Below, one piece after another: positions 22,606 through 32,156 of a stretch of 41,028 nucleotides of DNA. Source of the stretch: a virus. The stretch lies in the IMG/VR virus record IMGVR_UViG_3300032278_000029, positions 1 to 41,028 of that record; one strand, 5' to 3'. The notes under the pieces are model-generated. The model was given only the letters and a program-made list of their open reading frames with translations. It was not told the DNA's origin and ran no database searches. The position numbers and the translations under genes are program-made. Each line of letters starts with the position of its first letter. Positions within the stretch are counted from its first letter, which is position 1.

Positions 22606-22892
22606 CGTACCCTCCCATTGGTTTTCCGCAATTCGGTCACTTCCACCCGTAATTCTTTGGTGGCCTCCAGTATAGTGTTGGCCGTTTCGGTATTTGTGAC
22701 GATTGCGGCGGTGTTATCTTTCACAATTTGAATCATTAGTTTTTCGTGACCCTCATATCGTTCGGCCATCTCTTTCCACTCAGTCTTGTGCCGAAGTGAA
22801 TCTTTCCTCGCGTAGAAAAAGATCACCAATGCCAAGACAGCAGCGAGTGACGTACTGCCATCTTTCAAAAGGTCAAGAATGGCCGAATCCAT
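22602..22892 (-). CDS. Holin-like protein with coiled coil (96 aa)
   Basis: One N-terminal transmembrane segment (SLAAVLALVIFFYA) followed by a basic turn and a long coiled-coil-like helix (VTNTETANTILEATKELRVEVTELRK). This resembles BhlA/XhlA-type phage holin-associated proteins. ATG 22892; its stop overlaps the lipoprotein start. Confidence 0.6.
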   Translation of the reverse strand: MDSAILDLLKDGSTSLAAVLALVIFFYARKDSLRHKTEWKEMAERYEGHEKLMIQIVKDNTAAIVTNTETANTILEATKELRVEVTELRKTNGRVR

Positions 22893-22894
22893 GA

Positions 22895-23248
22895 TCAGCT
22901 TTTCTCCGGTGCCGCATCTACATAATCCAGCGCGTCAATCGCATCCTCCACAACATGCGGTCGCCATTGTACCGCCCATCCGTACTGCGTCAGGAGCTTG
23001 ATCTGCGGCTGCTCCAACTCCACTGACCCTCCCCCGGTTTGCAGGTCACGGTGGTCGACATCTCCCTCTACTGTGCCATTGGTTGAAATGCCCTTGAGCG
23101 CCTTACGGATACCGCCCTCCAACCGCATTCTGTCTGGCGTGCGGTCTTCCGGTTTTTGCGAGATAGTCCCAAGCCTAAACCCGTCCCACACCAGTTGAAA
23201 TCGTTTATGACCCTCATCGGTGTCTTCAAACGTAATCACCCTCGTCAT
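22895..23248 (-). CDS. Hypothetical protein (117 aa)
   Basis: ATG 23248 has an excellent GGGGGGAG site; the longer frame upstream (to 23392) lies in the previous gene. Sequence is mixed, with a DRMRLEGGIRKALKGIS helix and an acidic C-terminal segment (VVEDAIDALDYVDAAPE). It is encoded between the hydrolase-like protein and the lysis genes and may be a minor tail or baseplate part. No family recognised. Confidence 0.6.
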   Translation of the reverse strand: MTRVITFEDTDEGHKRFQLVWDGFRLGTISQKPEDRTPDRMRLEGGIRKALKGISTNGTVEGDVDHRDLQTGGGSVELEQPQIKLLTQYGWAVQWRPHVVEDAIDALDYVDAAPEKS

Positions 23249-23258
23249 TCTCCCCCCT

Positions 23259-24233
23259 CTACCCCTGTCCACCAGAGGTGTCCTCATATTGACGGTAACG
23301 AGCCATGCGAATATCTCGCGTGGCCTGATCCCGTGCCGTTTCAAAATACCGAAATGAGCCGTCACCCATATAGTGACGCACCCGTCCCGCAATGCCAGGG
23401 CGATTTGCTACTGACCAGGGGTATTCAAATGCCCAATATGCTGCCCCATCGTCAGGATTGGGGTGGTCCACCGTGGCCTCATCGAGCCGTGGCTGATAGA
23501 GCAATCCAAATGTCAACCCCCGGTCACGCCCCTCTCGCCACAGCGTATGATCATCCGTATCATTCGGCCCGGCAGGTGCCCACCACCCTGGTCGGAAGTG
23601 CACATCCAACGGAGTGGACGGGGCCAAGTTACGAAGCACTGCGATGAAATCCAGTAATTTCCACGTATCTCCCGACCAGCCCCACTCGGTTCCATCCTCA
23701 ACCGCATACCCACCCCCACGCGTGGGGTCAGGGAATTCCCACCCCGTGCCAATGAAATCAGCATTGGTACGTGGCACAATATATTCAGCCCAGGCACAGG
23801 CTTGACCGTAGCTCATTGGCTGATCACCTCGATCAGTAATCAGCATATGCAACCACCTCATTCCAGATGCGTGCAATTCTTCCTCAATCTCATATGCCAA
23901 GTCCAAGGATGCTTCTTTGGTCGTGGGCATATTCTCCCCGCCTGGCATCACGCAAATGGGCAAGTCAGTGTAGCCGGCAGCGGTGTAATCTGCTCTGAAT
24001 TGGGCACGCTTATCTGCGGTCCAACGATAGTAGAACAGCCCGCAATCTCCATTCCGGTCATCGCCCATTTCCCAATCCGGTGCGAGGGCCAAGAAGTTGG
24101 CGTTGAGCGTCCCTCGGCCTATGACCTTTGGCGGCTGCGGCGTCGGGTCAGGTTCCTGTACGATATAGACGGGAATTGGGTCCACCTTCCCCATCCCAAA
24201 CCACGAGAGCAGCCAGCGCCAGAATGTAGCCAT
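23259..24233 (-). CDS. Hydrolase-like phage protein (324 aa)
   Basis: Starts MATFWRWLLSWFGMGK, a hydrophobic N-terminus, then a proline-rich linker and a large alpha/beta region rich in Trp, Tyr, Gly and Asp (LPICVMPGGENMP, MLITDRG, DFIGTGWEFPDPTRGGGY, LDVHFRPGWWAP). The alternation of strands and helices and the E in TGWEF suggest a TIM-barrel glycan hydrolase or lyase, similar in position to the lipoprotein hydrolase downstream. Family not established. Likely a tail-associated, host-surface-degrading protein. Confidence 0.55.
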   Translation of the reverse strand: MATFWRWLLSWFGMGKVDPIPVYIVQEPDPTPQPPKVIGRGTLNANFLALAPDWEMGDDRNGDCGLFYYRWTADKRAQFRADYTAAGYTDLPICVMPGGENMPTTKEASLDLAYEIEEELHASGMRWLHMLITDRGDQPMSYGQACAWAEYIVPRTNADFIGTGWEFPDPTRGGGYAVEDGTEWGWSGDTWKLLDFIAVLRNLAPSTPLDVHFRPGWWAPAGPNDTDDHTLWREGRDRGLTFGLLYQPRLDEATVDHPNPDDGAAYWAFEYPWSVANRPGIAGRVRHYMGDGSFRYFETARDQATRDIRMARYRQYEDTSGGQG

Positions 24234-24240
24234 TATCCAC

Positions 24241-26028
24241 CTATTTTTCAGGCTCTACGATGGGGTGCCCGTCCTCGTCTGTCCACTCGGTTTCCATGAT
24301 GTGCGTGTCTTGCCGATTGGTAACTACCATCCAGCTAACCACGTCATCACATTCTTCTTCACAGTCAATGGTCAGGGTGCTGCCTGTAACCGAGCCGCGA
24401 ACGTGATGCCACCCTGTTTCGTTGGTTGTATAGCACTGGGCTTCCCGACAGAGTAGCGCCCACGTGCCAGCGGTCATCCCTGCGGCATCATCCAGATCCA
24501 CCGTCGCCTGTCCAGCAACCAGGGTCGCTGCTCCACGGTAAATCAGCAAGGTTTCATTGGATTCAGCAAACGAATGAATTAGGTGATGCGTGTCGGTCAT
24601 GCTAGGAAGTGGATGGTCGATTTTGAAACTTCCCGATCCCTTGGACAACGCGCCAGCGACAGCCACAGCACCACCCGGTTCGACGGTTAGCCGTGCTGTC
24701 GAGGTGGCATCGTCCCCCGTGCGTAAAATCACATAGCCAGCTTGTAGCTCAACGGCAGCGGTATCGTAGGAACTGTTGAATCTGGCGGGAGATCCTGAAT
24801 TGAGGTATTCATTTGCGCCGATCCATAACTGGATGTTTGTCGTACTTGTCCAGCTATCAATGCTCCCATCGACCGTGCCCTGATCGTTCTCCAGGCGAAT
24901 GGTCGGTGTGGCGGATTCGGCGGCATCAATACAGAGATCTCCGCCGGTTGGTGTCACCCCAATGCCGACATCGCCAGCAGGAGCGATGGTCATCGCCGTA
25001 ACCGCCGATGCGGAATTATAGGTGACAAAAGTCAGAGATCCGCTGCTATCCGCACCTGACCGATTGCCAGCGATATAGGCCATGATGTTATTGGTCGTCG
25101 AAACGCGGTTGATGAACATGACCTGTCCGGTTGCGTCATCGCCCGTGCGTGTGCCAACAATCTCCAGGCGCGGCTGTGTCGCTCCCTGGAGCGTGAGTGC
25201 CGTAGGCGCACTGAGATAATTCGGGGTCGCGGTTCCGATGCCGACATTGCCGTCAAATCGGCTGACCCCCTCGTCTACCCACAGGGCGTAATTGTTGGTG
25301 GCTTCGCCGGGTGCATCTAAGATATAGAGACTTGCAGCATTCGTGACCGCAGACCCAGACCCCACAGTAATAGTTGGTGCAGCTATATAGGTTTGTGCCG
25401 CCAACACAAGAGTCATACTCGCGGCTGGCGTAGCGAGCGATGAGGTAAAACTTTGCCCTGTGAGCCGTGCTACATCACCAACGTGTCCCGTAATAGCCGT
25501 TTCAGTAACGAGGCCAGAAGCAACAGATGAATCCCCACCAGACGTAAATGATCCAGCGATGATGGTCTGGTAATAGTTAAGATCGGCTGCGCGGAAAAGC
25601 CCCAGGCCGGTAGACGTGAGATTCAAGGCATTGGCGTTTGCCGATGTCTCAACACGGAAGTCTTTGTCTGCTCCCGCGTCGTTGAAGACCACATTCCCCA
25701 CGACATCAAGCGTCGAGTCCAGCGTCGTCGCGCCCGTGACATCGAGCGTGCCCCCAAGGTCGACATTGGTGGGCAACGCGGCGTTCACGATCTGCGTTGA
25801 CCACTGAGGCGCAGACCCACTACTGGTCAAGATTTTGTTCGCGGTGCCGATTGCGAGCCGTGCGAGTTGCGTTGAAGACGAGGCGTAGAGGACATCGCCA
25901 GCCGCTTGACTCGTAATCGCAATGCCGCCAGACCGCAATGCCGAATCATTGTCAGACAGAAACGTATTCATGTCCGACGCCAGCACTTTATAGCCCGTGG
26001 TCCAGCTTTTCGGTGTGCTCCAAGCCAT
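24241..26028 (-). CDS. Tail fibre / receptor-binding protein
   Basis: 595 aa. Repetitive Gly/Ser/Ala/Thr-rich beta-structure (LDVTGATTLDSTLDVVGNVV, VGIGTATPNYLSAPTALTLQ) typical of trimeric fibres. The C-terminal SGSFKIDHPLPS...HLIHSFAESNETLLIYRG segment matches a domain frequent at the end of phage and prophage fibres. The gene lies immediately downstream of the tail hub gene. Host range is determined here in most phages. Confidence 0.8.
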   Translation of the reverse strand: MAWSTPKSWTTGYKVLASDMNTFLSDNDSALRSGGIAITSQAAGDVLYASSSTQLARLAIGTANKILTSSGSAPQWSTQIVNAALPTNVDLGGTLDVTGATTLDSTLDVVGNVVFNDAGADKDFRVETSANANALNLTSTGLGLFRAADLNYYQTIIAGSFTSGGDSSVASGLVTETAITGHVGDVARLTGQSFTSSLATPAASMTLVLAAQTYIAAPTITVGSGSAVTNAASLYILDAPGEATNNYALWVDEGVSRFDGNVGIGTATPNYLSAPTALTLQGATQPRLEIVGTRTGDDATGQVMFINRVSTTNNIMAYIAGNRSGADSSGSLTFVTYNSASAVTAMTIAPAGDVGIGVTPTGGDLCIDAAESATPTIRLENDQGTVDGSIDSWTSTTNIQLWIGANEYLNSGSPARFNSSYDTAAVELQAGYVILRTGDDATSTARLTVEPGGAVAVAGALSKGSGSFKIDHPLPSMTDTHHLIHSFAESNETLLIYRGAATLVAGQATVDLDDAAGMTAGTWALLCREAQCYTTNETGWHHVRGSVTGSTLTIDCEEECDDVVSWMVVTNRQDTHIMETEWTDEDGHPIVEPEK

Positions 26029-26036
26029 CGTTCCTC

Positions 26037-27773
26037 CTACCAGCCCAAGACAGTCGTTTCACCCAACTCTGACCTACCAGCCGTCTCCAAGAGCCACATG
26101 GCATACGCTGACCCAGGAGCCAAGCCGAGTGTACACGTGAGCCACGGCCCACCGCGCACCTCCAAGCCAATCGACTGGATGAGCATCTGGATTTGATCGG
26201 CCCCAACCGTAGACTCTGACACATCAACAATATCACCAGGCTCACGTGCCAAGGCTTGCTGGAGCAAATCTGCTGAATCATTCCCATTGAACGTAATTGA
26301 ATCCAATTGTGTTGCTGCCGCATCGTTGAAACCATCCTCAACCGTTAGTGCATACCCTTGTGCATTTTCTGGATTCGATTGATACGCCAGGTCAATGGTC
26401 AGCATCTTGTCTCCGTATGGCTGCGAAGACACGGCCTCAAAACTTTGCTGCGCTCTCTGATAAATCCCCTTGCCGCGAAGCTGAAGAAACGCCACCCCGG
26501 AGCCATTCACCAGATACACGGTTGATGCCCCGGTATTTGAAATGGCCAGTTTTGCCGTGGAGGCATATGCCGTAGTGGTGATGCTCAAGTCAGAAGTCAA
26601 GTTTGAGCCTGTTCCGTCAACTGCCGCATTCCCCAAATAATCCGTTGTGGCCGTCGCGTTTACAACCGCCGTGCCTCCTATCAAGGTCTGCGTATCATTT
26701 GGATCACGGTATTCTAAATACACCGTGAGCGTTTCACCAGAACTCACAGACAGCGGCGTCCCGGTCGTGGATGCGATCACCGTCGTTGCTGATGCATCAA
26801 TAGTCCTCGGACTGATGGTGGTTCGCACGTTATTCACCAGTTCGTCCACGCTCGCATTCGTGGTCAAATCTGACATCGTTTCGTCAAAATGGAATTGAGG
26901 AGTCCCGGTGCCCCTCGTATTCCTTGATTGAAGTACCAATGTCCCGTCGCCAGTCATGAAAATCCCGCCATATGTGCTGACCGCGATATGTTTGCATATT
27001 GTGAGTGCCGGTGTGCCCGATCCCAACTCGTTGAACGCATACGGAAACGTGTCAACCCCAGTGTCAAAATCACGCCGAAGGGGTTGCGCGACGGCGGGTA
27101 ACGAATCCAGCACCAAGGTCAGCAGTTCCGCTTCCGTTTTGTTGATCGCCACGTCGATGGCTCTGACTTTCGTTTCTGCCAAATCACGCATCCGGTCGTA
27201 ACTCGTCACGCGCACAAAGTGTGGACGGTATGCCCCTGGATTTGGATTGGCAGCACGCAGCTTTCCCCAGTGTTTGATATAGCCCAGACGTGCCGTGATT
27301 GTTCCCGAGGCTGGAGTTGCCGGAGTGAGCGAACCAAGTGAATACGTAAACGTCGTGGACGCTGTGTCCGTGATTTGAAACACTCCGTTATAACCAGACT
27401 GACTGGCCCCGGCTATCGTAATCCAATCACCAGTGCTATAGCCATGACTAGCCGCAGTAGTGACAGTCGCCGTGCTGCTCGACCTCGTAATGGACGAGAC
27501 ACTTTGAGCGGCATCGCTCGTCCGGTACATCGTCACACGAATCCCGGCACCAAACACAAATCCCGATAGCGCATCCGCATGGTGAAAAGAGTATTTCAGC
27601 CCTTTAAGTGTGAAAGAGCACTCCCCAGTTCCTCCCACCACATCCATGGGTTTGTCGCCAAATATCCCGTAGGAGATGGACACACCTTCTGCTACCATCA
27701 CATCTGGGGTCAAATCAGTCCAGATGTCGGTGGCCGTCTCTACTCCTATGTGAACTTCAAGTTGCGCGCCCAT
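26037..27773 (-). CDS. Tail hub / distal tail protein
   Basis: 578 aa, located directly after the tape measure gene, where siphoviruses encode the distal-tail/hub proteins. An N-terminal tail-protein domain, a beta-sandwich insertion (about 100-165: HGYSTGDWITIAGASQSGYN, typical of tail and capsid add-on domains) and a C-terminal DALAREPGD-type region (QALAREPGDIVDVSES) resemble known hubs. ATG 27773 follows a repeat-containing leader (see 27790). Confidence 0.7.
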   Translation of the reverse strand: MGAQLEVHIGVETATDIWTDLTPDVMVAEGVSISYGIFGDKPMDVVGGTGECSFTLKGLKYSFHHADALSGFVFGAGIRVTMYRTSDAAQSVSSITRSSSTATVTTAASHGYSTGDWITIAGASQSGYNGVFQITDTASTTFTYSLGSLTPATPASGTITARLGYIKHWGKLRAANPNPGAYRPHFVRVTSYDRMRDLAETKVRAIDVAINKTEAELLTLVLDSLPAVAQPLRRDFDTGVDTFPYAFNELGSGTPALTICKHIAVSTYGGIFMTGDGTLVLQSRNTRGTGTPQFHFDETMSDLTTNASVDELVNNVRTTISPRTIDASATTVIASTTGTPLSVSSGETLTVYLEYRDPNDTQTLIGGTAVVNATATTDYLGNAAVDGTGSNLTSDLSITTTAYASTAKLAISNTGASTVYLVNGSGVAFLQLRGKGIYQRAQQSFEAVSSQPYGDKMLTIDLAYQSNPENAQGYALTVEDGFNDAAATQLDSITFNGNDSADLLQQALAREPGDIVDVSESTVGADQIQMLIQSIGLEVRGGPWLTCTLGLAPGSAYAMWLLETAGRSELGETTVLGW

Positions 27774-27789
27774 TTCATTACTTCTGCAT

Positions 27790-27817
27790 CACGAGGATGC
27801 CCCGAGAGCAACGATTG
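27790..27817 (+). repeat. 28-bp dispersed repeat, copy C
   Basis: Lies in the 72-bp gap between the tape measure and tail hub genes, in the orientation opposite to those genes. Its left flank (27779-27796) contains the 18-mer shared with 11674-11691. Confidence 0.88.
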
Positions 27818-27845
27818 CCTCCTCACACAATGGTAACGTCATCTG

Positions 27846-30800
27846 CTAATTCATCAGCGTTAGACTGTCGGAGAGTGCCAGCCCAAACGCTCTCGGTTGG
27901 TCTTTGAGTAACCGCTCAATGCTTCCCAAGCGTTTTTCGAGAACGGCTGTGCCGGCAGATTCCCCTGAAACCTCGTTTATTGTTTGAATGCGCTCTTTGC
28001 CGTGTAAGACAACCGGGGTGCCTGCTCCAAAATCGTGGAAAGCTCCACGTGTCCCGTGCTTAAATCCCTGAAATTCAAAATTGTCCCAATTCATGTCCAC
28101 CCTTCCCCAATCCCAATCAATGTCCGGCATATCAAAATCGGGCATCTGCTCAACGCTAAACCCCACGCCGACGTTGACTTGATCAGGGATATCCTTAATC
28201 GAGGTGCCTACACCATCAGTCAAGCCCAAAAGGTCAAGGAAACTGTTGATCAAAATCCCAAGTTTGTCCACAACCTGATCAAACTTGGCGGCCATCGGCT
28301 CAGCGAAGTCCACATCACTCATGTCGGTGATAGCCTCGCCGTTTGCCCCAACCAAGGTGCCCATCGCTATCATCTGCTCAATGATTGGGCGCATGTTGTC
28401 CGGTATCGCCACGCCCGCATTTTGGGCGTCAGTGACGAGGGCTTGGACTTCATCTCCCATCCCGGCTATCACCGCTCCAACCTCTGCGCCATTTGCCGTC
28501 AGCATTTCAAAATCGGCGCTGATGCCGTTCGCAATATCGTTGAGCTTCGCCTCATCAAACTTCGGCCCGAGGGCAGACAACTCAATCCCGTACTTGCTTG
28601 CCGCAGCCTCCATCGCCTTGAAATCGACCTTTGAACCGTGCATTAACTCGTCCATCTTTAAACGCTGGTCATCAGTGATCACGCCCAGATCGATCAATTG
28701 CTGCATGAACGGCTGTAACCCTTCTTGCCGTAAATCAACCATCCCGTCTCTCATGCGAGTCAAAACCGTTGGGAGGTCTTGGCCTAGCGCCTTATCGACC
28801 AAATCCTCACCAATCGCTGCTGTGATTGCATCCATATCCAGCCCAAATTTCTGGGCCAGCGTGATCAACTCCATGAACTGCGTTTGCCCCGCTTCTCCGG
28901 CACTATCAAATGACCCAGCAAGCTGAGTGAGGACAGGCAGCAAACCCTCAAGGGCTTGCTCTGAGGTGAGCTTGCCCATATCAATGGCGCTGAATGTGTC
29001 CCTAGCCGCACGGGTGACGTTCGTGAATCCCAGAGCCATCACGCCGCCGGACACCTCAATAGTATTGCCTAGCGTGAGGAGCAACCCGGTGAAAGAATCG
29101 CCAACAGTCTTGGTCATTTCCGCAGCGGCTTTGGCCGCTGTTTTGTTGAGCGCAATTCCCCACATACGCTGTGCAGTACTTTTGACGTTCTTGATGGTTT
29201 TATCCCCAAATAACTTTTTGCCTAGCCACCCTCCTATTTTCCCTGCCGCCTTCCCGATCCCCTCGGCCAAGAGACTTCCAGCCATTCCACCTAACGGACC
29301 CATCACTGACCCGAGCATCCCGCCCAGCTTTCCAGTCAACCCGTCAATCGAACCTTTGAGCTTGTCCCCGAGGTGCCCCCCAAGCGTTGAGCCAAACAGA
29401 GAGCCAACGGCCTTCATGGCATTACCGCCACCCTTGAGGGCATCAACCATAATGCCCGGTATCTTCTCCCAGACACTTTTCAACTTGTCCGCCAGTGAAA
29501 TTTGCCGTTCTATCTCTGGTGGTCCTACAAAATCATTTGCTGCGGACTGAGCATTGCGGAACAAATCTGCAAGGTCATCCAGTTCAGTGGAGAGGTCTGC
29601 CCCATCATCGCGGAGCTTCAGCGCGGCTTCTCCAAGTCTGAGCAAGGCCGTTTCGCTGTCTTGCCCATTGAAAATCAAAAGGCCCAACGACATCTCCAGC
29701 GCATCAACCTGTTTGCGGAGATTTTTGCCGCTGAATTCATCGGCAAGTTGGTTCGCTTTGCGGGCAGTCTCGGACATTGTCGTGCCCACCTCTTTGACTT
29801 CCCCTTCTACCTCCCGGGTGGCCTCAGCAAGATCAACAAACACTCCCTCAAGCACTACTCCTTCATCAGCAAGATCGGCAGCTATCTCCCCCGCACGTCT
29901 CATTGTATCTGCATTCATTTGTTGCTCTGGGGTCAATTCTCTCCAGGCAGCTTTGAGCACTTCTAATTCCCCTAGCAACCCCTCGCCAGACAATTCCTTG
30001 CGCAAGTCTTCCGTAGCGGATAGCAACTCATCTGATTGTTGACGCTGTTTTTCTAATTCTGCGGATGCGTCTGCGGCTGCTTCCTTCTGTTGGTCAAAAA
30101 CATCAACCATGCGCTGAAGTTCAGGGGTCAAGTCTTTCCCCGCATCCCGAAGTGAAAGTGCTCGCTGCGTGATGAGATACATCTCATCTTGGTTCAACCC
30201 ACCGACAACTCCAGCAAGGTTGACCATCGCTTGTTGTAATTCTTTTACTGTGCCACTGACTCCGGCGGCTTCGCCTAATTTCTCCCGCAGTTCGTCAGCT
30301 GCGGGGGTCACATCTCCGAGGTCACGACCTAATTGTCTTGTGGACAATTGGGCTTTTACCTCTTCATCTGATAGGAGCCTCAACCAGCCTTTAAGACGCA
30401 CAATAGCGTCTTTCACCGCATCAATTCCCATAACCCATTTTATAAACTTCCACGCCGCAAACCCTACAGCAATTGCGGCCACAAACGCCACCCCTACCCC
30501 AGTGGCCGTCCAGAGGGCATAGAGGGAAGTAGTGAGCACCCCTGAAGCAGTAGCGGCCAGCCCTTGCGCTATTGTTATTGAACCAAGATATGCGATGAAC
30601 CGCAATATAACTCTTTTGCCCCCACCGATAACAAGCATCAAGGCTTTCTTCACAGTGGTGTAGGCTATCGTTGCGGCAGATGCAACCTTTTGCGCTGCGG
30701 TGGTGGCCGCAATACGGGTGACTAAGGTTTTGAGGGCACTCCCGGTAGCAAGTGCTGCCGCGTTCAAGAATTTCAATGCGGGGGTGAAAAAAGTCTTGAC

Positions 30801-32156
30801 ACCCTTTGCTAGAAAGCTCTTGTTGAGTGTAGTCATCGCCCGGGTTAACATGGACACTTTGGGAACGGTGCTTGCTACCGTCAATGTCCCAAGGGAAAGA
30901 AATCCAGTGATGAGTGCCCCCACCCCAATAGCCATTTGACCGAAGATAATGAGCAACGGACCCATCGCAGCAGCTAGCGCAATAACCCCAATGATGACTT
31001 TTTGGGTGATGGGGGAAAGAGAGGTGAATGCGGGCACTAGTTTATTGGACACCCAATTCGCAGCCTTGATCCCGGCTTCAAAGAGTCCGATGAGTGCGGG
31101 GGCCAGTTTTTCTCCAATCTCAATGAATGCCCCTTCAGCCGCTGACTTGAATCGGATGAAAGCCCCATTCAACCCCTCCATCTGGATGGTGGCTACACGG
31201 CTGGCGATGCCTCCGGCATTCTCCAATTCTCCGGTGAGCTTACGCAGAGCACCGTGCCCCTGTGAGACCAATCCCGCCATCGCGGGTCCAGCCCGCAGCC
31301 CAAAGATAGTCATGAGCTGAGCGGTAGTGGCTCCCCTCTCCCCGAGTTGCTGCACGATGTCCGCCATGGGTAAGAGTTGGCCGGTGGAATCTGTAGCCAC
31401 TAATCCCACCTCACGCATCGTTTTAGCAGCCTTGTTCGTGGGGGTTAGCAACTTCGTAATGGCTCCACGCAACGCTGTGCCCGCCATACTCGCCTGTATG
31501 CCCGCATTTCCCATGAGGGACAATGCGGCAGTTGTTTCTTCAAAGCTCACCCCAGCAGACTTGGCCACTGGTCCAACGAATTTGAATGCTTGCCCCAATT
31601 GGACCAGGTCAGTATTGGCAGATGTGAATGCCTTCACTAAGATGTCATTTGTCTCACCAACCTGTTCCACCGTCCGACCGTAGCCGGTGAGAATATTGGT
31701 GGTGATATCAGCTGACTCTGCGAGTCCAAGATTGGCCGATGCGGCAAGCTCAAGCACGCCGGGAAGTGATCCCATGATTTCTTGCGTTTTGAACCCTGCC
31801 ATCGCCAAAAAGCCCATGGCATCTGCGGCTTCACTCGCAGAAAATTTAGTGCTTTTGCCAAGGTCTTTGGCCAGTTGGGTCATATCATCAAAGGCTTGCC
31901 CCGTTTCCCCGGTCAAGGCTTTGACTTTGTTCATATTTTTCTCAAAACTTCCAAACGCAATTCCAGCCGCAGCCCCCATTGCTACGAGAGGCAACGTCAA
32001 ACCCGTCATCAGGGACGTGCCCGCAGACTTCATCCCTGCGCCGATAGTTTTGAGTCTTTTACTGGTAGACTGAAGAGCAGCAGATGCCCGCGTAAGCGCA
32101 GGAGTCATCTGATCTTGTAACTTGAGAACGGCAAGAAGAGTGCCAATGTTGATCAT
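27846..32156 (-). CDS. Tail tape measure protein, TP901 type
   Basis: 1436 aa, the longest gene. It opens with the TP901 core pattern (GSFEKNMNKVKALTGETGQ, FSASEAADAMGFLAMAGF, ADITTNILTGYG). It continues with hydrophobic transmembrane-like segments (about residues 385-440 and 535-580) and long helical, heptad-rich stretches in the middle (EKQRQQSDELLSATEDL). It sets tail length and helps DNA entry; the length implies a tail of roughly 200 nm by the usual 1.5 Angstrom per residue rule. The start overlaps the chaperone stop (ATGA). Confidence 0.95.
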   Translation of the reverse strand: MINIGTLLAVLKLQDQMTPALTRASAALQSTSKRLKTIGAGMKSAGTSLMTGLTLPLVAMGAAAGIAFGSFEKNMNKVKALTGETGQAFDDMTQLAKDLGKSTKFSASEAADAMGFLAMAGFKTQEIMGSLPGVLELAASANLGLAESADITTNILTGYGRTVEQVGETNDILVKAFTSANTDLVQLGQAFKFVGPVAKSAGVSFEETTAALSLMGNAGIQASMAGTALRGAITKLLTPTNKAAKTMREVGLVATDSTGQLLPMADIVQQLGERGATTAQLMTIFGLRAGPAMAGLVSQGHGALRKLTGELENAGGIASRVATIQMEGLNGAFIRFKSAAEGAFIEIGEKLAPALIGLFEAGIKAANWVSNKLVPAFTSLSPITQKVIIGVIALAAAMGPLLIIFGQMAIGVGALITGFLSLGTLTVASTVPKVSMLTRAMTTLNKSFLAKGVKTFFTPALKFLNAAALATGSALKTLVTRIAATTAAQKVASAATIAYTTVKKALMLVIGGGKRVILRFIAYLGSITIAQGLAATASGVLTTSLYALWTATGVGVAFVAAIAVGFAAWKFIKWVMGIDAVKDAIVRLKGWLRLLSDEEVKAQLSTRQLGRDLGDVTPAADELREKLGEAAGVSGTVKELQQAMVNLAGVVGGLNQDEMYLITQRALSLRDAGKDLTPELQRMVDVFDQQKEAAADASAELEKQRQQSDELLSATEDLRKELSGEGLLGELEVLKAAWRELTPEQQMNADTMRRAGEIAADLADEGVVLEGVFVDLAEATREVEGEVKEVGTTMSETARKANQLADEFSGKNLRKQVDALEMSLGLLIFNGQDSETALLRLGEAALKLRDDGADLSTELDDLADLFRNAQSAANDFVGPPEIERQISLADKLKSVWEKIPGIMVDALKGGGNAMKAVGSLFGSTLGGHLGDKLKGSIDGLTGKLGGMLGSVMGPLGGMAGSLLAEGIGKAAGKIGGWLGKKLFGDKTIKNVKSTAQRMWGIALNKTAAKAAAEMTKTVGDSFTGLLLTLGNTIEVSGGVMALGFTNVTRAARDTFSAIDMGKLTSEQALEGLLPVLTQLAGSFDSAGEAGQTQFMELITLAQKFGLDMDAITAAIGEDLVDKALGQDLPTVLTRMRDGMVDLRQEGLQPFMQQLIDLGVITDDQRLKMDELMHGSKVDFKAMEAAASKYGIELSALGPKFDEAKLNDIANGISADFEMLTANGAEVGAVIAGMGDEVQALVTDAQNAGVAIPDNMRPIIEQMIAMGTLVGANGEAITDMSDVDFAEPMAAKFDQVVDKLGILINSFLDLLGLTDGVGTSIKDIPDQVNVGVGFSVEQMPDFDMPDIDWDWGRVDMNWDNFEFQGFKHGTRGAFHDFGAGTPVVLHGKERIQTINEVSGESAGTAVLEKRLGSIERLLKDQPRAFGLALSDSLTLMN

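Noticed and set aside
28035-28926. Long plus-strand frames inside the tape measure gene
   Set aside because: They are antisense to a clear TP901 tape measure protein and look like low-complexity shadows.
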